Part shown: positions 23,507 to 32,482 of the stretch, one piece after another
Position numbering within the stretch: the stretch's first letter is position 1
Layout of the letters: each line of letters opens with the position of its first letter
IMG/VR virus record: IMGVR_UViG_3300002231_000329
Coordinates: 22,576-58,974 of that record
Reading direction: 5' to 3' (one strand)
Source: a virus
DNA length: 36,399 nucleotides
Position numbers and translations under genes: made by a program
Notes under the pieces: generated by a model
The model's database searches: none
Told to the model about the DNA's origin: nothing
Seen by the model: the letters and a program-made list of their open reading frames with translations, nothing else

Positions 23507-25960
23507 ATGGCAATCAATTTAAATGATAATATTTACATAAAGGCTGGTAAGCCTTCAGAGGCTAAATACTTAAATGGTGTAGTAGATTATGTAAGTTTGG
23601 TTGAGGTTAACTCATCGATACCTATTGCTGAAAGGCATGTGGGACTTACAGTTAGGATTTCTGGGTTTGAGTATTGGTATAATGCAGGGATTGATGATGT
23701 AGATTTAGTTTTAAAAACTTCTTCTCAAGATGGGGATTTAATAAACATAAGGGGTACTTATGATGAATCTAGTGGGATGGTTCAAGTTGTACCAAACCCT
23801 ACTTTTCAAAATGGAATTGGTGGATGGTTTACAGATGCAGCATTAACAAATGAAGTAACTACTTACGATGGGAACAACCAATGGACTACAACTACTGCAT
23901 ATTTAGATAAAGCGCTATTTGAAGATGGTAAAACATATACAATAGAGTTTACATCAGTAAACGGTCACCCACCAATACCTACGGTTCAATTTGGATCTGG
24001 TGTTTCTCAAATATTTACTGGAGGGGTAACGACAACTTTAGTTGATGTAGTATATACGGATAATCCTGCGGTTTCATGGGGTCTTGCTATAACTGGGTTT
24101 GTTGTTACTTTAGAGAATTTTACTATAACCTCTAATTCTGTAGCCACTTTTCCAACAAACCCTCCAAATGGCACCCAAACTGGAGTAGGATCTGGATCTG
24201 GAGGGGCTATAGAGGAGTATAATTCTTGGAAGGCGCTATCTGATTTGATGATTGGATCAAATGATTTTAGAGTAAAAGAAGGGCAGTTGTTGGTTGCCAA
24301 AGTAGATAACCCATCCCCTACTGATGAAGGGGATTGGAATGTATTGGAGTGGTCTTTTGATTTAAATACCACAATATATGAGAATAAGACTATCAATGTC
24401 GAGGATTCTTCTTTTAGAATAGAAGGGGATGGTGTGTTTTCTAAGCAAAGAGTTGAGTTTGTTAATGATCCAAACTTATTTTCAGAGCCCTATTTTTTCT
24501 TTTACGCATTTACTGATAAAGCTGCAGAGTTTTCTGCTCCGTATTATTTTCAGGGCAATTTTTCTGATTCAGCAAGCATTGGATATAATGATCCAACAAT
24601 GGGTGGGGCTGTGGAGATGAGGATTCAAGGACCTGATCTTTCTTTTAAAAATGAAATAGATGGAACTGGTGTTGGGTATGATCATTCCGATTCTTGGGAT
24701 AGCTTAGATTGGAATTTTGATGACAATAAATTAGCTCCCATTAAGTTAGTAAGAGACAACACTTTGTCTTCTATATCCAATGGATCTGGAACAACATGGA
24801 ATGCTGTAGATGGGGCGGTTGATTTAGGTGGTCCGCAGTCCAACGTTGTTGTAATAGATGGAAATGCTGGTGCACATGGCTTTTTTCTTGTAAATCAGAA
24901 TGATGGTGGAATATCTCCAAATAGCGGTGGATCTTTTAATTGGACTAGTGCAGGTGTTTGGAATATTCAGTCGGGTTCTGGTGCTGAATTAGATTTGGGG
25001 GGTGTTTCTGGAAATGCTAAGCTAAGCGTTGCTGGAGTGGAGATGGAGTGGCATGGCAGTGATGGTATTACGCTTTCTTCAAACGCAAGTGTAGTTACCC
25101 AGAGTAGTGATGCTATATTCGAGCTTGCATCTGACAGTAAGGCAATGATTCTTACTAGAATTGTAGATCCAGCTCTAGATATTAATTCTCCTGAAGAGGG
25201 GATGATTGTTTTCAATAGTACTAATAAGACTTTCGAGGGATATGATGGTGCTGATTGGTCTGCATTTTTAGATCCTTTTAAAGATACAAATGTAGCTTAT
25301 GCTAGTGCTACGCATGGGGATGACACCGAAGCTTTATTGGGGTACTCTAATAAACCCTTCCAAACTCTTACTGCTGCTGCTAATGCTTTGGCTGCTTTAC
25401 CTACAGGGGTAAATAAAGTATTATACGCTTATCCTGATGATTATCCTGAAAACGGAACCGTCACTTTAAGTGGAACCAACAGTAATATAGTAGTAAAACT
25501 TAATGGTTCTACTCTTTTTGGTAATCTTAGAGTTCTTCCAAACACTAATGGAGTTCATATTGATTTAGGTGGTGGAGTTATAGACTCCAGAGGGCAGGTA
25601 GATCATAGAACTTTTTTATGGCAAGGTACTACTAAAATTGACCTCCTTAATGGAAGGCTTATAGATGACAACATTACTCAAACATCTATGCTTAGCGTTG
25701 TTACAGGTACTTCAAGTGGTTTAAATGCAAACAACATTATAGTAGAAGCCTTTAATGATGCTGTTTGTATGTTTAGTGGAGAAAATAACAAATTTACTAG
25801 CTGCGTATTTACTTCAGTAAACAGACAAACTATTAGAGATGGTGCTAATAATGTATATAAAGATTGCATTATTACAACTACTAACGGTGCTGCTGTTGCA
25901 GGTGGTAGGAGATGTAGTTTTGTTAGATTTGTGACATCACTGGTAGTACTAGAGCTGTAG
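23507..25960 (+). CDS. Large composite adhesin (CBM-like + beta-helix), main fragment
   Basis: 817 residues of a protein of about 935 aa. Residues 1-80: adapter-like domain (AERHVGLTVRI ... FEYWYNAGI). Residues 90-210: jelly-roll domain like a carbohydrate-binding module, with VVPNPTFQNGIGGWF and a LEDGKTY-like strand (ALFEDGKTYTIEFTS). Residues 215-590: repeated beta segments, including GLNSPEEGMIVFNSTNK-type strands near 565 (INSPEEGMIVFNSTNK). From about 590: 'SATHGDDTEALLGYSNKPFQT' (a pectate-lyase-like entry) leading to a right-handed parallel beta-helix. The frame fails at about 25928; one base must be added. Likely the primary receptor-binding adhesin or a depolymerase, but no catalytic residues could be assigned. 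Confidence 0.68.
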   Translation: MAINLNDNIYIKAGKPSEAKYLNGVVDYVSLVEVNSSIPIAERHVGLTVRISGFEYWYNAGIDDVDLVLKTSSQDGDLINIRGTYDESSGMVQVVPNPTFQNGIGGWFTDAALTNEVTTYDGNNQWTTTTAYLDKALFEDGKTYTIEFTSVNGHPPIPTVQFGSGVSQIFTGGVTTTLVDVVYTDNPAVSWGLAITGFVVTLENFTITSNSVATFPTNPPNGTQTGVGSGSGGAIEEYNSWKALSDLMIGSNDFRVKEGQLLVAKVDNPSPTDEGDWNVLEWSFDLNTTIYENKTINVEDSSFRIEGDGVFSKQRVEFVNDPNLFSEPYFFFYAFTDKAAEFSAPYYFQGNFSDSASIGYNDPTMGGAVEMRIQGPDLSFKNEIDGTGVGYDHSDSWDSLDWNFDDNKLAPIKLVRDNTLSSISNGSGTTWNAVDGAVDLGGPQSNVVVIDGNAGAHGFFLVNQNDGGISPNSGGSFNWTSAGVWNIQSGSGAELDLGGVSGNAKLSVAGVEMEWHGSDGITLSSNASVVTQSSDAIFELASDSKAMILTRIVDPALDINSPEEGMIVFNSTNKTFEGYDGADWSAFLDPFKDTNVAYASATHGDDTEALLGYSNKPFQTLTAAANALAALPTGVNKVLYAYPDDYPENGTVTLSGTNSNIVVKLNGSTLFGNLRVLPNTNGVHIDLGGGVIDSRGQVDHRTFLWQGTTKIDLLNGRLIDDNITQTSMLSVVTGTSSGLNANNIIVEAFNDAVCMFSGENNKFTSCVFTSVNRQTIRDGANNVYKDCIITTTNGAAVAGGRRCSFVRFVTSLVVLEL

Positions 25961-25977
25961 AACCTAGAGCTAACAAA

Positions 25978-26313
25978 ATGAGTTGTGATTTTACAAATTG
26001 TAAAATAACAGGATTAGCAGATTATGGTCTTCAGTTTTCTACAGATGTAGATGAAGGTTTTACGATAAAAGGATGTGAAATAACTGGGGCAACAGATGCT
26101 ATAGTTGTACCTTCGGCTAATCTAGACACTTCGCAAGATCTTAGATTTATAGATTGTCAACTAAATGCAGGAAGTGGTAATATATTTAATGAACCTGGTA
26201 CTTATGATCCAGGTTTTCTAGGACTTGTTAGAAGTATAAATAACACATATAATAAAGCATTTACACCTAGTGGTGCTGCAAAAATTGTTGAACACAATAA
26301 ATACGAAATATAA
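25978..26313 (+). CDS. Large composite adhesin, C-terminal fragment
   Basis: Last ~110 residues of the beta-helix adhesin, open from about 25927. It continues the rungs with repeats such as FTNCKITG, IKGCEITG and RFIDCQLNAG, in which Cys/Gly/Asn positions recur as in beta-helix turns. The junction needs one T added in TTT at 25928-25930. The ATG at 25978 is internal. It ends in an overlap (TAATG) with the next gene. Confidence 0.62.
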   Translation: MSCDFTNCKITGLADYGLQFSTDVDEGFTIKGCEITGATDAIVVPSANLDTSQDLRFIDCQLNAGSGNIFNEPGTYDPGFLGLVRSINNTYNKAFTPSGAAKIVEHNKYEI

Positions 26314-26660
26314 TGGCTTTAAAAATTAATTCTGAATTAGAAACTAAAGATGGTGGAATTGTTGCATCCGGAGCAGTAGCTCTTTATGGGCTAGAATTAC
26401 CAGCAGTATCGTTTAATGCAGCTAATCTTGATCTCATATTTACCATGAAGATATATAGAGACCAAGATGCTTATGAGACCAATAAGTTTCCTATTAAGGC
26501 AACTAAAATAAGAACTAGATATACAGCATCAGTTCCGAGGTCCAGTCAGTCTTCACTTGGTTTCCCTGAAGTGAATGCAGTTATAATATCTTTGTTGGAA
26601 GAGAGTTTAGATATTGTTGACGAAGGATTAATAGAGATTATACCAGAGGTTTCTGAATAA
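26313..26660 (+). CDS. Small structural hypothetical protein next to adhesin
   Basis: 115 aa, overlapping the adhesin stop by one base (TAATG). The N-terminal half is beta-rich (ELPAVSFNAANLDLIFTMKIYRD), the C-terminus acidic. No enzyme motif. It is placed between the adhesin and endolysin, and could be a fibre-associated cap or chaperone. Function unknown. Confidence 0.5.
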   Translation: MALKINSELETKDGGIVASGAVALYGLELPAVSFNAANLDLIFTMKIYRDQDAYETNKFPIKATKIRTRYTASVPRSSQSSLGFPEVNAVIISLLEESLDIVDEGLIEIIPEVSE

Positions 26661-26662
26661 GT

Positions 26663-27334
26663 ATGAAACTCATAGATTCAATACAGTTTTCAGCACCACA
26701 TAACGATAAGGTTTTTGGTTTAGATCCCGGACATGGTGGTATGGTCGATGGGGTATATCAGATTAGAAAGAAGGGGTCTAAGCAATACAAGCACCCTAAT
26801 TATACTTTCTATGAAGGTGTATTTAATAGAGATCTTGTAAACGAGACAGAAATGTCCTCCTACATAGATGGTTCTATTAATTGCGTAAATTTATCAAACA
26901 TATATGGTCATAGAGAGAAAGATTTCTCTCTCCCATATAGATGTGATATGATTAATCAATTGGATTATGAGCTTAAAAAAGAGGGGTATAATTTGATTGG
27001 TGAAAGCGTTCATGGTAATGCTGGCAAGGGAACTGGAGTAGAGGTATTCACTTCTGTAGGCGACACTCCAGCAGATCCTATTGCTGAGGTATATGCGCAA
27101 GAATACATTAGGGAATTTCCGGAGGAGAAGTTTAGGTCCGATAAATCCGATGGAGACCTAGATAAGGAAAGCCATTTTTATATACTGAAGAATACTACAT
27201 GCCCAATGATATTGACTGAAAATTGGTTTTTTGATAGATATGTAGATGCAGAAAAGATGCGTAATCCAGATTTTAGAAAGAGGATTATCTCAGCTCGAAT
27301 TAAAGCAATGAAAAGAATTGCTTATTCTGATTGA
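26663..27334 (+). CDS. N-acetylmuramoyl-L-alanine amidase (Amidase_3) endolysin
   Basis: 223 aa, intact. Hallmarks of the zinc-dependent Amidase_3 family are all seen: His24 in LDPGHGG, Glu51 in YEGVFNRDLV, His117 in SVHGNAG (three zinc ligands), and the catalytic Glu186 in TENWFF. The enzyme cleaves the bond between MurNAc and the L-Ala of the peptide stem. No signal peptide or cell-wall-binding domain is visible, so access to the wall would need a holin or similar. Its position inside the tail-fibre cluster also permits a virion-associated lysin; sequence alone cannot tell. An inverted repeat lies inside the gene (26901-26939). Confidence 0.9.
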   Translation: MKLIDSIQFSAPHNDKVFGLDPGHGGMVDGVYQIRKKGSKQYKHPNYTFYEGVFNRDLVNETEMSSYIDGSINCVNLSNIYGHREKDFSLPYRCDMINQLDYELKKEGYNLIGESVHGNAGKGTGVEVFTSVGDTPADPIAEVYAQEYIREFPEEKFRSDKSDGDLDKESHFYILKNTTCPMILTENWFFDRYVDAEKMRNPDFRKRIISARIKAMKRIAYSD

Positions 27335-27348
27335 ATTAAGTATTTTCG
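27317..27348 (+). promoter_or_regulatory. Bacteroidota-type promoter candidate before the 27368 gene
   Basis: ATTG at 27317-27320, a 20-base spacer, then TATTTTCG at 27341-27348, one mismatch from TAnnTTTG. It spans the end of the amidase gene and lies 19 bases upstream of the ATG at 27368. Same spacer length as the candidate at 2882. It would start transcription of the baseplate/fibre genes at 27368 onward. Motif only. Confidence 0.4.
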
Positions 27349-27367
27349 TTCAATAAAATGAACTGAA

Positions 27368-27574
27368 ATGAAAGTAAACGTATTAGTAGAATTAAAGGAC
27401 ATTATTACTGGAAAGCCCCTGTTTAAAAAGGACAGGGAGGAAATTATATTGCCTGACGGTCAGAAAGCTTTTAAGCTTACTGATACTAATGAGGTGGTGA
27501 CTTTTAGAAGCTCAGTAGCCCAATATTTGCTGAGTGTTGATGACTCCCTAAAGGATAAAGTCAAAGAAAGCTGA
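27368..27574 (+). CDS. Small conserved-type phage protein, N-terminal fragment
   Basis: First 68 residues of a protein of about 119 aa. A beta-rich N-terminus (VNVLVELKDIITGKPL) is followed by PDGQKAFKLTD and a helix. The stop at 27572 is a frameshift effect: removing one base near 27556-27570 leads directly into the next frame (K-A-D-R-F-A-L-A-M-K-I). The reconstructed protein resembles in outline a small phage protein with a motif like 'ALAMKI ... ITETEAEDI' near its end that I recall from other phages, function unknown. Confidence 0.5.
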   Translation: MKVNVLVELKDIITGKPLFKKDREEIILPDGQKAFKLTDTNEVVTFRSSVAQYLLSVDDSLKDKVKES

Positions 27575-27590
27575 TAGATTTGCACTTGCA

Positions 27591-27728
27591 ATGAAAATCA
27601 TGCTTAACGATGAAATAGAGATCACTGAAACTGAGGCAGAAGATATTAGGAATATTGTAAATAAGCATGAAGGGCCTTTGGTTTATGGCCAAATTCATGT
27701 ACATCTATTAGATTCCGCTAAGTCTTAA
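27591..27728 (+). CDS. Small conserved-type phage protein, C-terminal fragment
   Basis: 45 residues in the frame starting at the ATG at 27591, open upstream to about 27560, so it is the end of the protein begun at 27368 rather than a separate gene. It has a helical ITETEAEDIRNIVN segment and a GPLVYGQIHVHLL end. The pattern 'helix, GPLVYGQ' is that of a family of ~100-residue phage proteins, from memory; role unknown. If it is a real independent gene, the start would be ATG 27591. Confidence 0.5.
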   Translation: MKIMLNDEIEITETEAEDIRNIVNKHEGPLVYGQIHVHLLDSAKS

Positions 27729-27736
27729 ATATATAA

Positions 27737-29695
27737 ATGGCTGTAGTAGACAATAAAGCAACCGCTATAGGTGATTCAATATTAATTGAAGCAGAAGCCC
27801 CAATCATTGGTTTGATTGGGCTTACTGATTTTATAGATACGGTTACCGGGGAGGATGGGAGTAGGTTTTTCTATAAAGAATTCAGATACTCCATTAATGG
27901 AGGTATTACGTTTTCTAATTGGGTAGAACTTACTGACACAAACTTGCAGGAGATATCTGTAAATGTTAGCGATATTTTTAAAGTAGAATACAGATACACA
28001 AGAACAGGTAGTTCATCTCAGGGGGAGTTGTCTTTCGAAGACATAACATTACAAGGAGACATACAGGATCCCTCGTGTGGTCCAGTTTATGAGCAAAGTG
28101 TATTTAGTAAATTCTTTTCTTGCTCAGACACACAAGTATTGGCTTGGTGTATAAATGTTACGGCTAAGCTATACAATAAGGGTATAGTCCCTAATTTCAT
28201 TACTAGAAACCAAGAGGACACAACTCAGGATCAAGATTATTTAGATTTTTGGACATCTGTATCATGCTTCTTTGCATTGTTTGTTTACTATGCAAGGCAA
28301 TATGAGTCATTTGAGACAAACCCAGACTTGATGAAAGAGTATCTTTCTCAAAAGGGGCTATATATATGTGAGTGCTGCACCGATCTTGAAGATCTAGTTT
28401 ATCTAATGGGTAGTTTCTTAGATGAGGTCAGAAAAAGAGGGACTTATGAGATAGTTAAGAAAAAATCAGATGGCAGACCTGTAGATGGCGAGCTACTGAG
28501 GTTGATATGCTATGATGAGAATTGTGATGAGTTTATTTTTCATAATCCTAAGGAGCAGTATGTAGGATGGAAGCTTGGTTTCTGTAGTCCTCTTTATATG
28601 GGGAATATGGGGCAAGAGGAGCTCATAAAAGCTTATGAACTGACTAGAGATGTTCAGGATTTGGATAATTACCCATTATTCAACAGTGCCTATGTGTCTT
28701 TAGAGGAAGATGATCTAGGTAATACTAAATCACAAAAAGATGTTATTGGGATAGATTTCGATTTAGCTCAGATCGATGAATTTGTGAGTATTTCCGTTTC
28801 TGAAGACGGAGCACCTGCGGTAGATATTCAAATCACATATACTGGAAACCCCACTTCAGATTTACTTTCTCTTAAGAGTGCATTCAATAGCTCAGGATTA
28901 TCGATAACCACTGTAGATTGGTCTAATGAGGGGTTTAAATTGACAGGAGATCCTGGGATTAGGTTTGAGTATTATAATAAGAATTTAGTGATTGTTGCGC
29001 CTCTTGAATTTTCAAAAAGGGATGTAATAAAATTGGAGGGCGCTCCTTCAGGAGAACTGTCTGGAATAGGGCCTTCTAATGAGTCTGGCAATTTATTGGA
29101 ATCGGATTCGGATAAAGCTATTGTTGTTGATAATCAATTGGATTATGAGATATCTTTCTTAGTTAAGAAGAATGTGGATTCCAATAACCTTACCTTTGGG
29201 GTGAGATCATATGACTTAAATGGGAATCCAGTGTTCCTTAATTCGATAAATACTGGAAATGCTCAGAATTACTTCTTCTTAAGAAAAACTCTTCCCATTG
29301 TTAGTGAGGAAGATGATTATTATTTGATTAGAGGCATTATTTACTCAACGAACACCGACGTGATCAGTGACCCCAATGGATATCAACTGAATATAGGATA
29401 TGGTGAGCATTTGAGATTTGGTGGGAGGATCTGTAAAATAATACCTGAGGTATACATTGATAACACCCAGAATGGATCAGGTGTTTCTGATGCAGTGTAT
29501 ATACATGATTTTAAGGTAAGAATACTGAGGACACCATATAGTGTTGGTTTCATAAATACAAAAAACTTAACCCAAATATGGCTTAAAAACAATAATACCT
29601 CAAAAACAATAAATCAAGTAGAAGATATTATTAGGAGATTTTTAGTACCTTACAATTCCTCTCTTGTAATTAACGATATAGATAATATTCAATAG
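27737..29695 (+). CDS. Large baseplate protein, gpI/tail-protein-like, with beta domains
   Basis: 652 aa, intact. Residues 1-110 are a beta domain; residues 115-340 a helical domain with several Cys pairs (ICECC at about 212-216) and a EDLVYLMGSFLDEVRKRGTYEI segment, resembling the gpI-like baseplate module that joins the wedge to fibres. Residues 340-600 are beta-rich (carbohydrate-like or fibre-interaction). The extreme C-terminus (IRRFLVPYNSSLVI) looks like the conserved end of such tail proteins. Context before a long fibre gene supports wedge-to-fibre connection. The Cys cluster might bind a metal. Confidence 0.55.
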   Translation: MAVVDNKATAIGDSILIEAEAPIIGLIGLTDFIDTVTGEDGSRFFYKEFRYSINGGITFSNWVELTDTNLQEISVNVSDIFKVEYRYTRTGSSSQGELSFEDITLQGDIQDPSCGPVYEQSVFSKFFSCSDTQVLAWCINVTAKLYNKGIVPNFITRNQEDTTQDQDYLDFWTSVSCFFALFVYYARQYESFETNPDLMKEYLSQKGLYICECCTDLEDLVYLMGSFLDEVRKRGTYEIVKKKSDGRPVDGELLRLICYDENCDEFIFHNPKEQYVGWKLGFCSPLYMGNMGQEELIKAYELTRDVQDLDNYPLFNSAYVSLEEDDLGNTKSQKDVIGIDFDLAQIDEFVSISVSEDGAPAVDIQITYTGNPTSDLLSLKSAFNSSGLSITTVDWSNEGFKLTGDPGIRFEYYNKNLVIVAPLEFSKRDVIKLEGAPSGELSGIGPSNESGNLLESDSDKAIVVDNQLDYEISFLVKKNVDSNNLTFGVRSYDLNGNPVFLNSINTGNAQNYFFLRKTLPIVSEEDDYYLIRGIIYSTNTDVISDPNGYQLNIGYGEHLRFGGRICKIIPEVYIDNTQNGSGVSDAVYIHDFKVRILRTPYSVGFINTKNLTQIWLKNNNTSKTINQVEDIIRRFLVPYNSSLVINDIDNIQ

Positions 29696-29702
29696 TACTA
29701 AT

Positions 29703-30853
29703 ATGTCAGAATTAAAATTCTCAGAAGGAGTTTTCCTTGAAAAGCAAGAATTAGGTAGGTGGCAAAAAATTCATCTTTTTCAGATGGGTTTAAGAGACAC
29801 TTATTGCATAACTCAATTGGGTTTGGTCTTGTGAGGAACTCTAAATTAGATCCCAATTTTACATGGGGGTTAGTAGAGTCTGGCACGAATGCCGAAACTA
29901 TTAAGGTAAATTATCTAAATGCCATAGATAAGGATGGTAATATTGTTGTTAAGGATTTTGAAGACAACATATCTGTTCCTAATGATGGAAATTGGTATTG
30001 GGTTAAAGCTTCTTATGCTACTTCAAATATTGAGGAGGGAGCTGTTTCCATAGATAGTAGTGGTAATCTAACTGGAGTAGGAACAAAGTTCACCGAGGTA
30101 TTGAGAGGTCAACCTAACTTCCCTTCTACGATATCATTTCCAGACTCTGTATCTAATGTATTGGATTACGAGGTGGTTGAGGTGATTGATGATACAAATG
30201 CAAAGTTATCCGGAATAACATTTAGTGCAGAAACCGATATCCCATATAGAGTAATAGGAACATTTACTCCCGGTGAAGTTCCAAGCGCTTCTGAGAAAGG
30301 TATATTCGAATACGATAGCTCTACTATAGAGCTTGTTTTGGAGACTGCTGTGGGTGAAAAGCCGGGGTCATTTGTAGATGATGTAGATTTTGCATTGGCT
30401 AGAGTTACAGTACAGTTGGGGCAAGTGGTTCTTGAGGATAAGAGAAACGACTTATTCACTACTAAGGCTTCCAATGATCTATCATATTTGTCACCAACTA
30501 CAGGCAATCCTTTAATTGGTGTTGAGTCCATTAAGTTTGATAGCACTACCTCTACTAGAGTGGAAAATGCAGTCAATGTTGCATGGGGATTGAGAACTAC
30601 AAACTGGACCACAAACTCTAGTCTTAATACTATCACCATACAATCAGGTAATGGGGGTAAATATAAGGATACTGATGCATTCACAAATGGTGATTTTGAT
30701 GGATGGAGAGCTTATTTATCAGGCTCTGGAGCTCTTTTGAAAATTGTGTCTAGCGTTAAGTCTGGAACTCAGATCAATCTAAAATTAGAGCAAATGGATC
30801 CGGAGCTTCTTTCGGATACAGCCCAACAAATCATTTATTGTTCCAAATGCTGA
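29703..30853 (+). CDS. Long tail fibre, N-terminal fragment(s)
   Basis: The real start is the ATG at 29703, six bases after the previous gene. The first frame (SELKFSEGVFLEKQELGRW) is lost in the A6 run at 29765-29770; adding one A leads into the frame of 29759-30853. The N-terminal ~80 residues (helix then FTWGLVESGT) look like a baseplate attachment domain; the rest is beta-rich with repeated DD/IEN and Gly-turn motifs. A second break near 30832 (one base out) leads into a short bridging frame (30834-30983) that then breaks again at about 30972 into the C-terminal fragment. Whole protein about 925 aa. Confidence 0.62.
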
Positions 30854-30972
30854 GGAAATAGAGCTTTCTTTCATTCCTGAAGACACTACAACAGATTCTG
30901 TAACCACTATATGGCATTTCCCAGTAAATACTGGATTGGCTAAAATAATGGTTCCTACATACGCAGATACAA

Positions 30973-32481
30973 GGTCCATATAAGCTTCAGTTTAGATATA
31001 AGAACAATGACTCATATACTGAGTTATCAAATATCCCTGATGATGAGGATAATGGTTATTATAATGAAGGTGCTTTTGATGATGATGGTGTTTTAATTAC
31101 CCCACTAAATAGAACCACTTACACCAACAGCATAATCACTCTTACTAGAGCTGAGGATGCTTATTCTGAGTTTAAAAATAGAGTAGACTTAGGAGACAAG
31201 TTGGGTTGGATTAATATCAGCAACTTGGAATCCCTAGCAGCAGGACTTGCTGGTCGCACAATCCCAGTAAAGGTTGGTATCGATAAGATTAGGATATTGA
31301 TTGAAGCCTCCTCCACGCTTACTGGAGATGTATATATTGATCTTTCTAAGGAGGATGCTAAGTCTGGAAATAAATTTGAAATAAAGACAATAGGGGCTAT
31401 TGATGAAAATATTCAGTATAGCTTGATTTTTATTCAAGACGGGGATACTTTAGATCCACTTCTTACGTGGAGCAATGAATTGAGGCTCGGTGATCAAATA
31501 TCTAGGTTTATGTTCGATGTTGATGAGGATTCATGGAATGTTATATACGAGAACAATGCGTTTAGGTCTTACAATCATTTTACCCCTAGGCCAACTATTA
31601 TAAATACTTCTACTAACTCGGAGGTTGCCAATGACGGTAAGAGGGTGCTGGTAGTTGAGGGAAATAATAACATGGTTCTTATAAATGATGATGGAGCATA
31701 TGGTGAGTTTGCTTATATTAGGTTCAAAAATCAAATTCCAATCAACGAGCTTTATATTGCCACCAACACTCCATTGATCACGTTAAGAAATGATGGTATT
31801 GAAGCAGAAGATCAGGGAGCCGCTTCCGGAGATCCAAATCTATTTGCATTTAATCCATCCTCAAATCAAGGAACAAGCACAGGCACCACTTTCGTGGAGT
31901 TATCAAACAATAAGCAGTGGATTCATTTGGTTCTTTCCAAAATTGACAACACCCCCGATGGAAGACAAGGGTATTATCTTCAAAGCAATAGTGATTTAGC
32001 TACAATTGACTTAGATGAAAGATTAACTATTCTGGAAGATGATGTTACTGATATTGAGAATAGGTTGGTCATTAACCCAGAGGGTAAAAATATTAGTCCA
32101 AATGGAATTCCACCTGGAACTGGAACCCCAGGTGGGTGGGTAGAGTTGCCATCCACTTTAGCCATACCTAATGATGGGAATGATTATTCCATAGTAATGT
32201 ATGGGACAGTTATAATTAGTCTTACTACAGATGCTTCCGGAGATCCTTATCAATGCTTTGGTAGAGTTCTTTTTAATGGAAGTCAAGTAAGTTCTGGCGA
32301 ATTCACCTCAGATCCTACTGGATCTACTAATTTGAATGAATTTGTTAATACTTTTCATTTATCTTTTGCTGATGATATAACTGCTAATGGACAGATAATC
32401 AGTGTTGAGGTGCAGGCCAATAGGGCATTTGGTACAAACAGTTCAAAGATTGGCTATTTATTAGTTCCTAAATACGATTAA
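30973..32481 (+). CDS. Long tail fibre, C-terminal fragment
   Basis: Frame open from 30973 (G-P-Y-K-L-Q-F) to 32481. A beta body is followed by a short trimeric coiled coil (LDERLTILEDDVTDIENRL, about 32010-32070) and then a Pro/Gly hinge (PPGTGTPGGW). The last ~130 residues form a beta C-terminal knob (SIVMYGTVIIS ... YLLVPKYD) that probably binds the host receptor. The first ATG-like start inside (31201) is not real. The coiled coil before a knob is a standard fibre layout. Confidence 0.62.
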   Translation, partial: GPYKLQFRYKNNDSYTELSNIPDDEDNGYYNEGAFDDDGVLITPLNRTTYTNSIITLTRAEDAYSEFKNRVDLGDKLGWINISNLESLAAGLAGRTIPVKVGIDKIRILIEASSTLTGDVYIDLSKEDAKSGNKFEIKTIGAIDENIQYSLIFIQDGDTLDPLLTWSNELRLGDQISRFMFDVDEDSWNVIYENNAFRSYNHFTPRPTIINTSTNSEVANDGKRVLVVEGNNNMVLINDDGAYGEFAYIRFKNQIPINELYIATNTPLITLRNDGIEAEDQGAASGDPNLFAFNPSSNQGTSTGTTFVELSNNKQWIHLVLSKIDNTPDGRQGYYLQSNSDLATIDLDERLTILEDDVTDIENRLVINPEGKNISPNGIPPGTGTPGGWVELPSTLAIPNDGNDYSIVMYGTVIISLTTDASGDPYQCFGRVLFNGSQVSSGEFTSDPTGSTNLNEFVNTFHLSFADDITANGQIISVEVQANRAFGTNSSKIGYLLVPKYD

Positions 32482-32482
32482 G

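Noticed and set aside
22522-32481. Diversity-generating retroelement acting on fibres
   Set aside because: No reverse transcriptase and no template/variable repeat pair was seen in the window.
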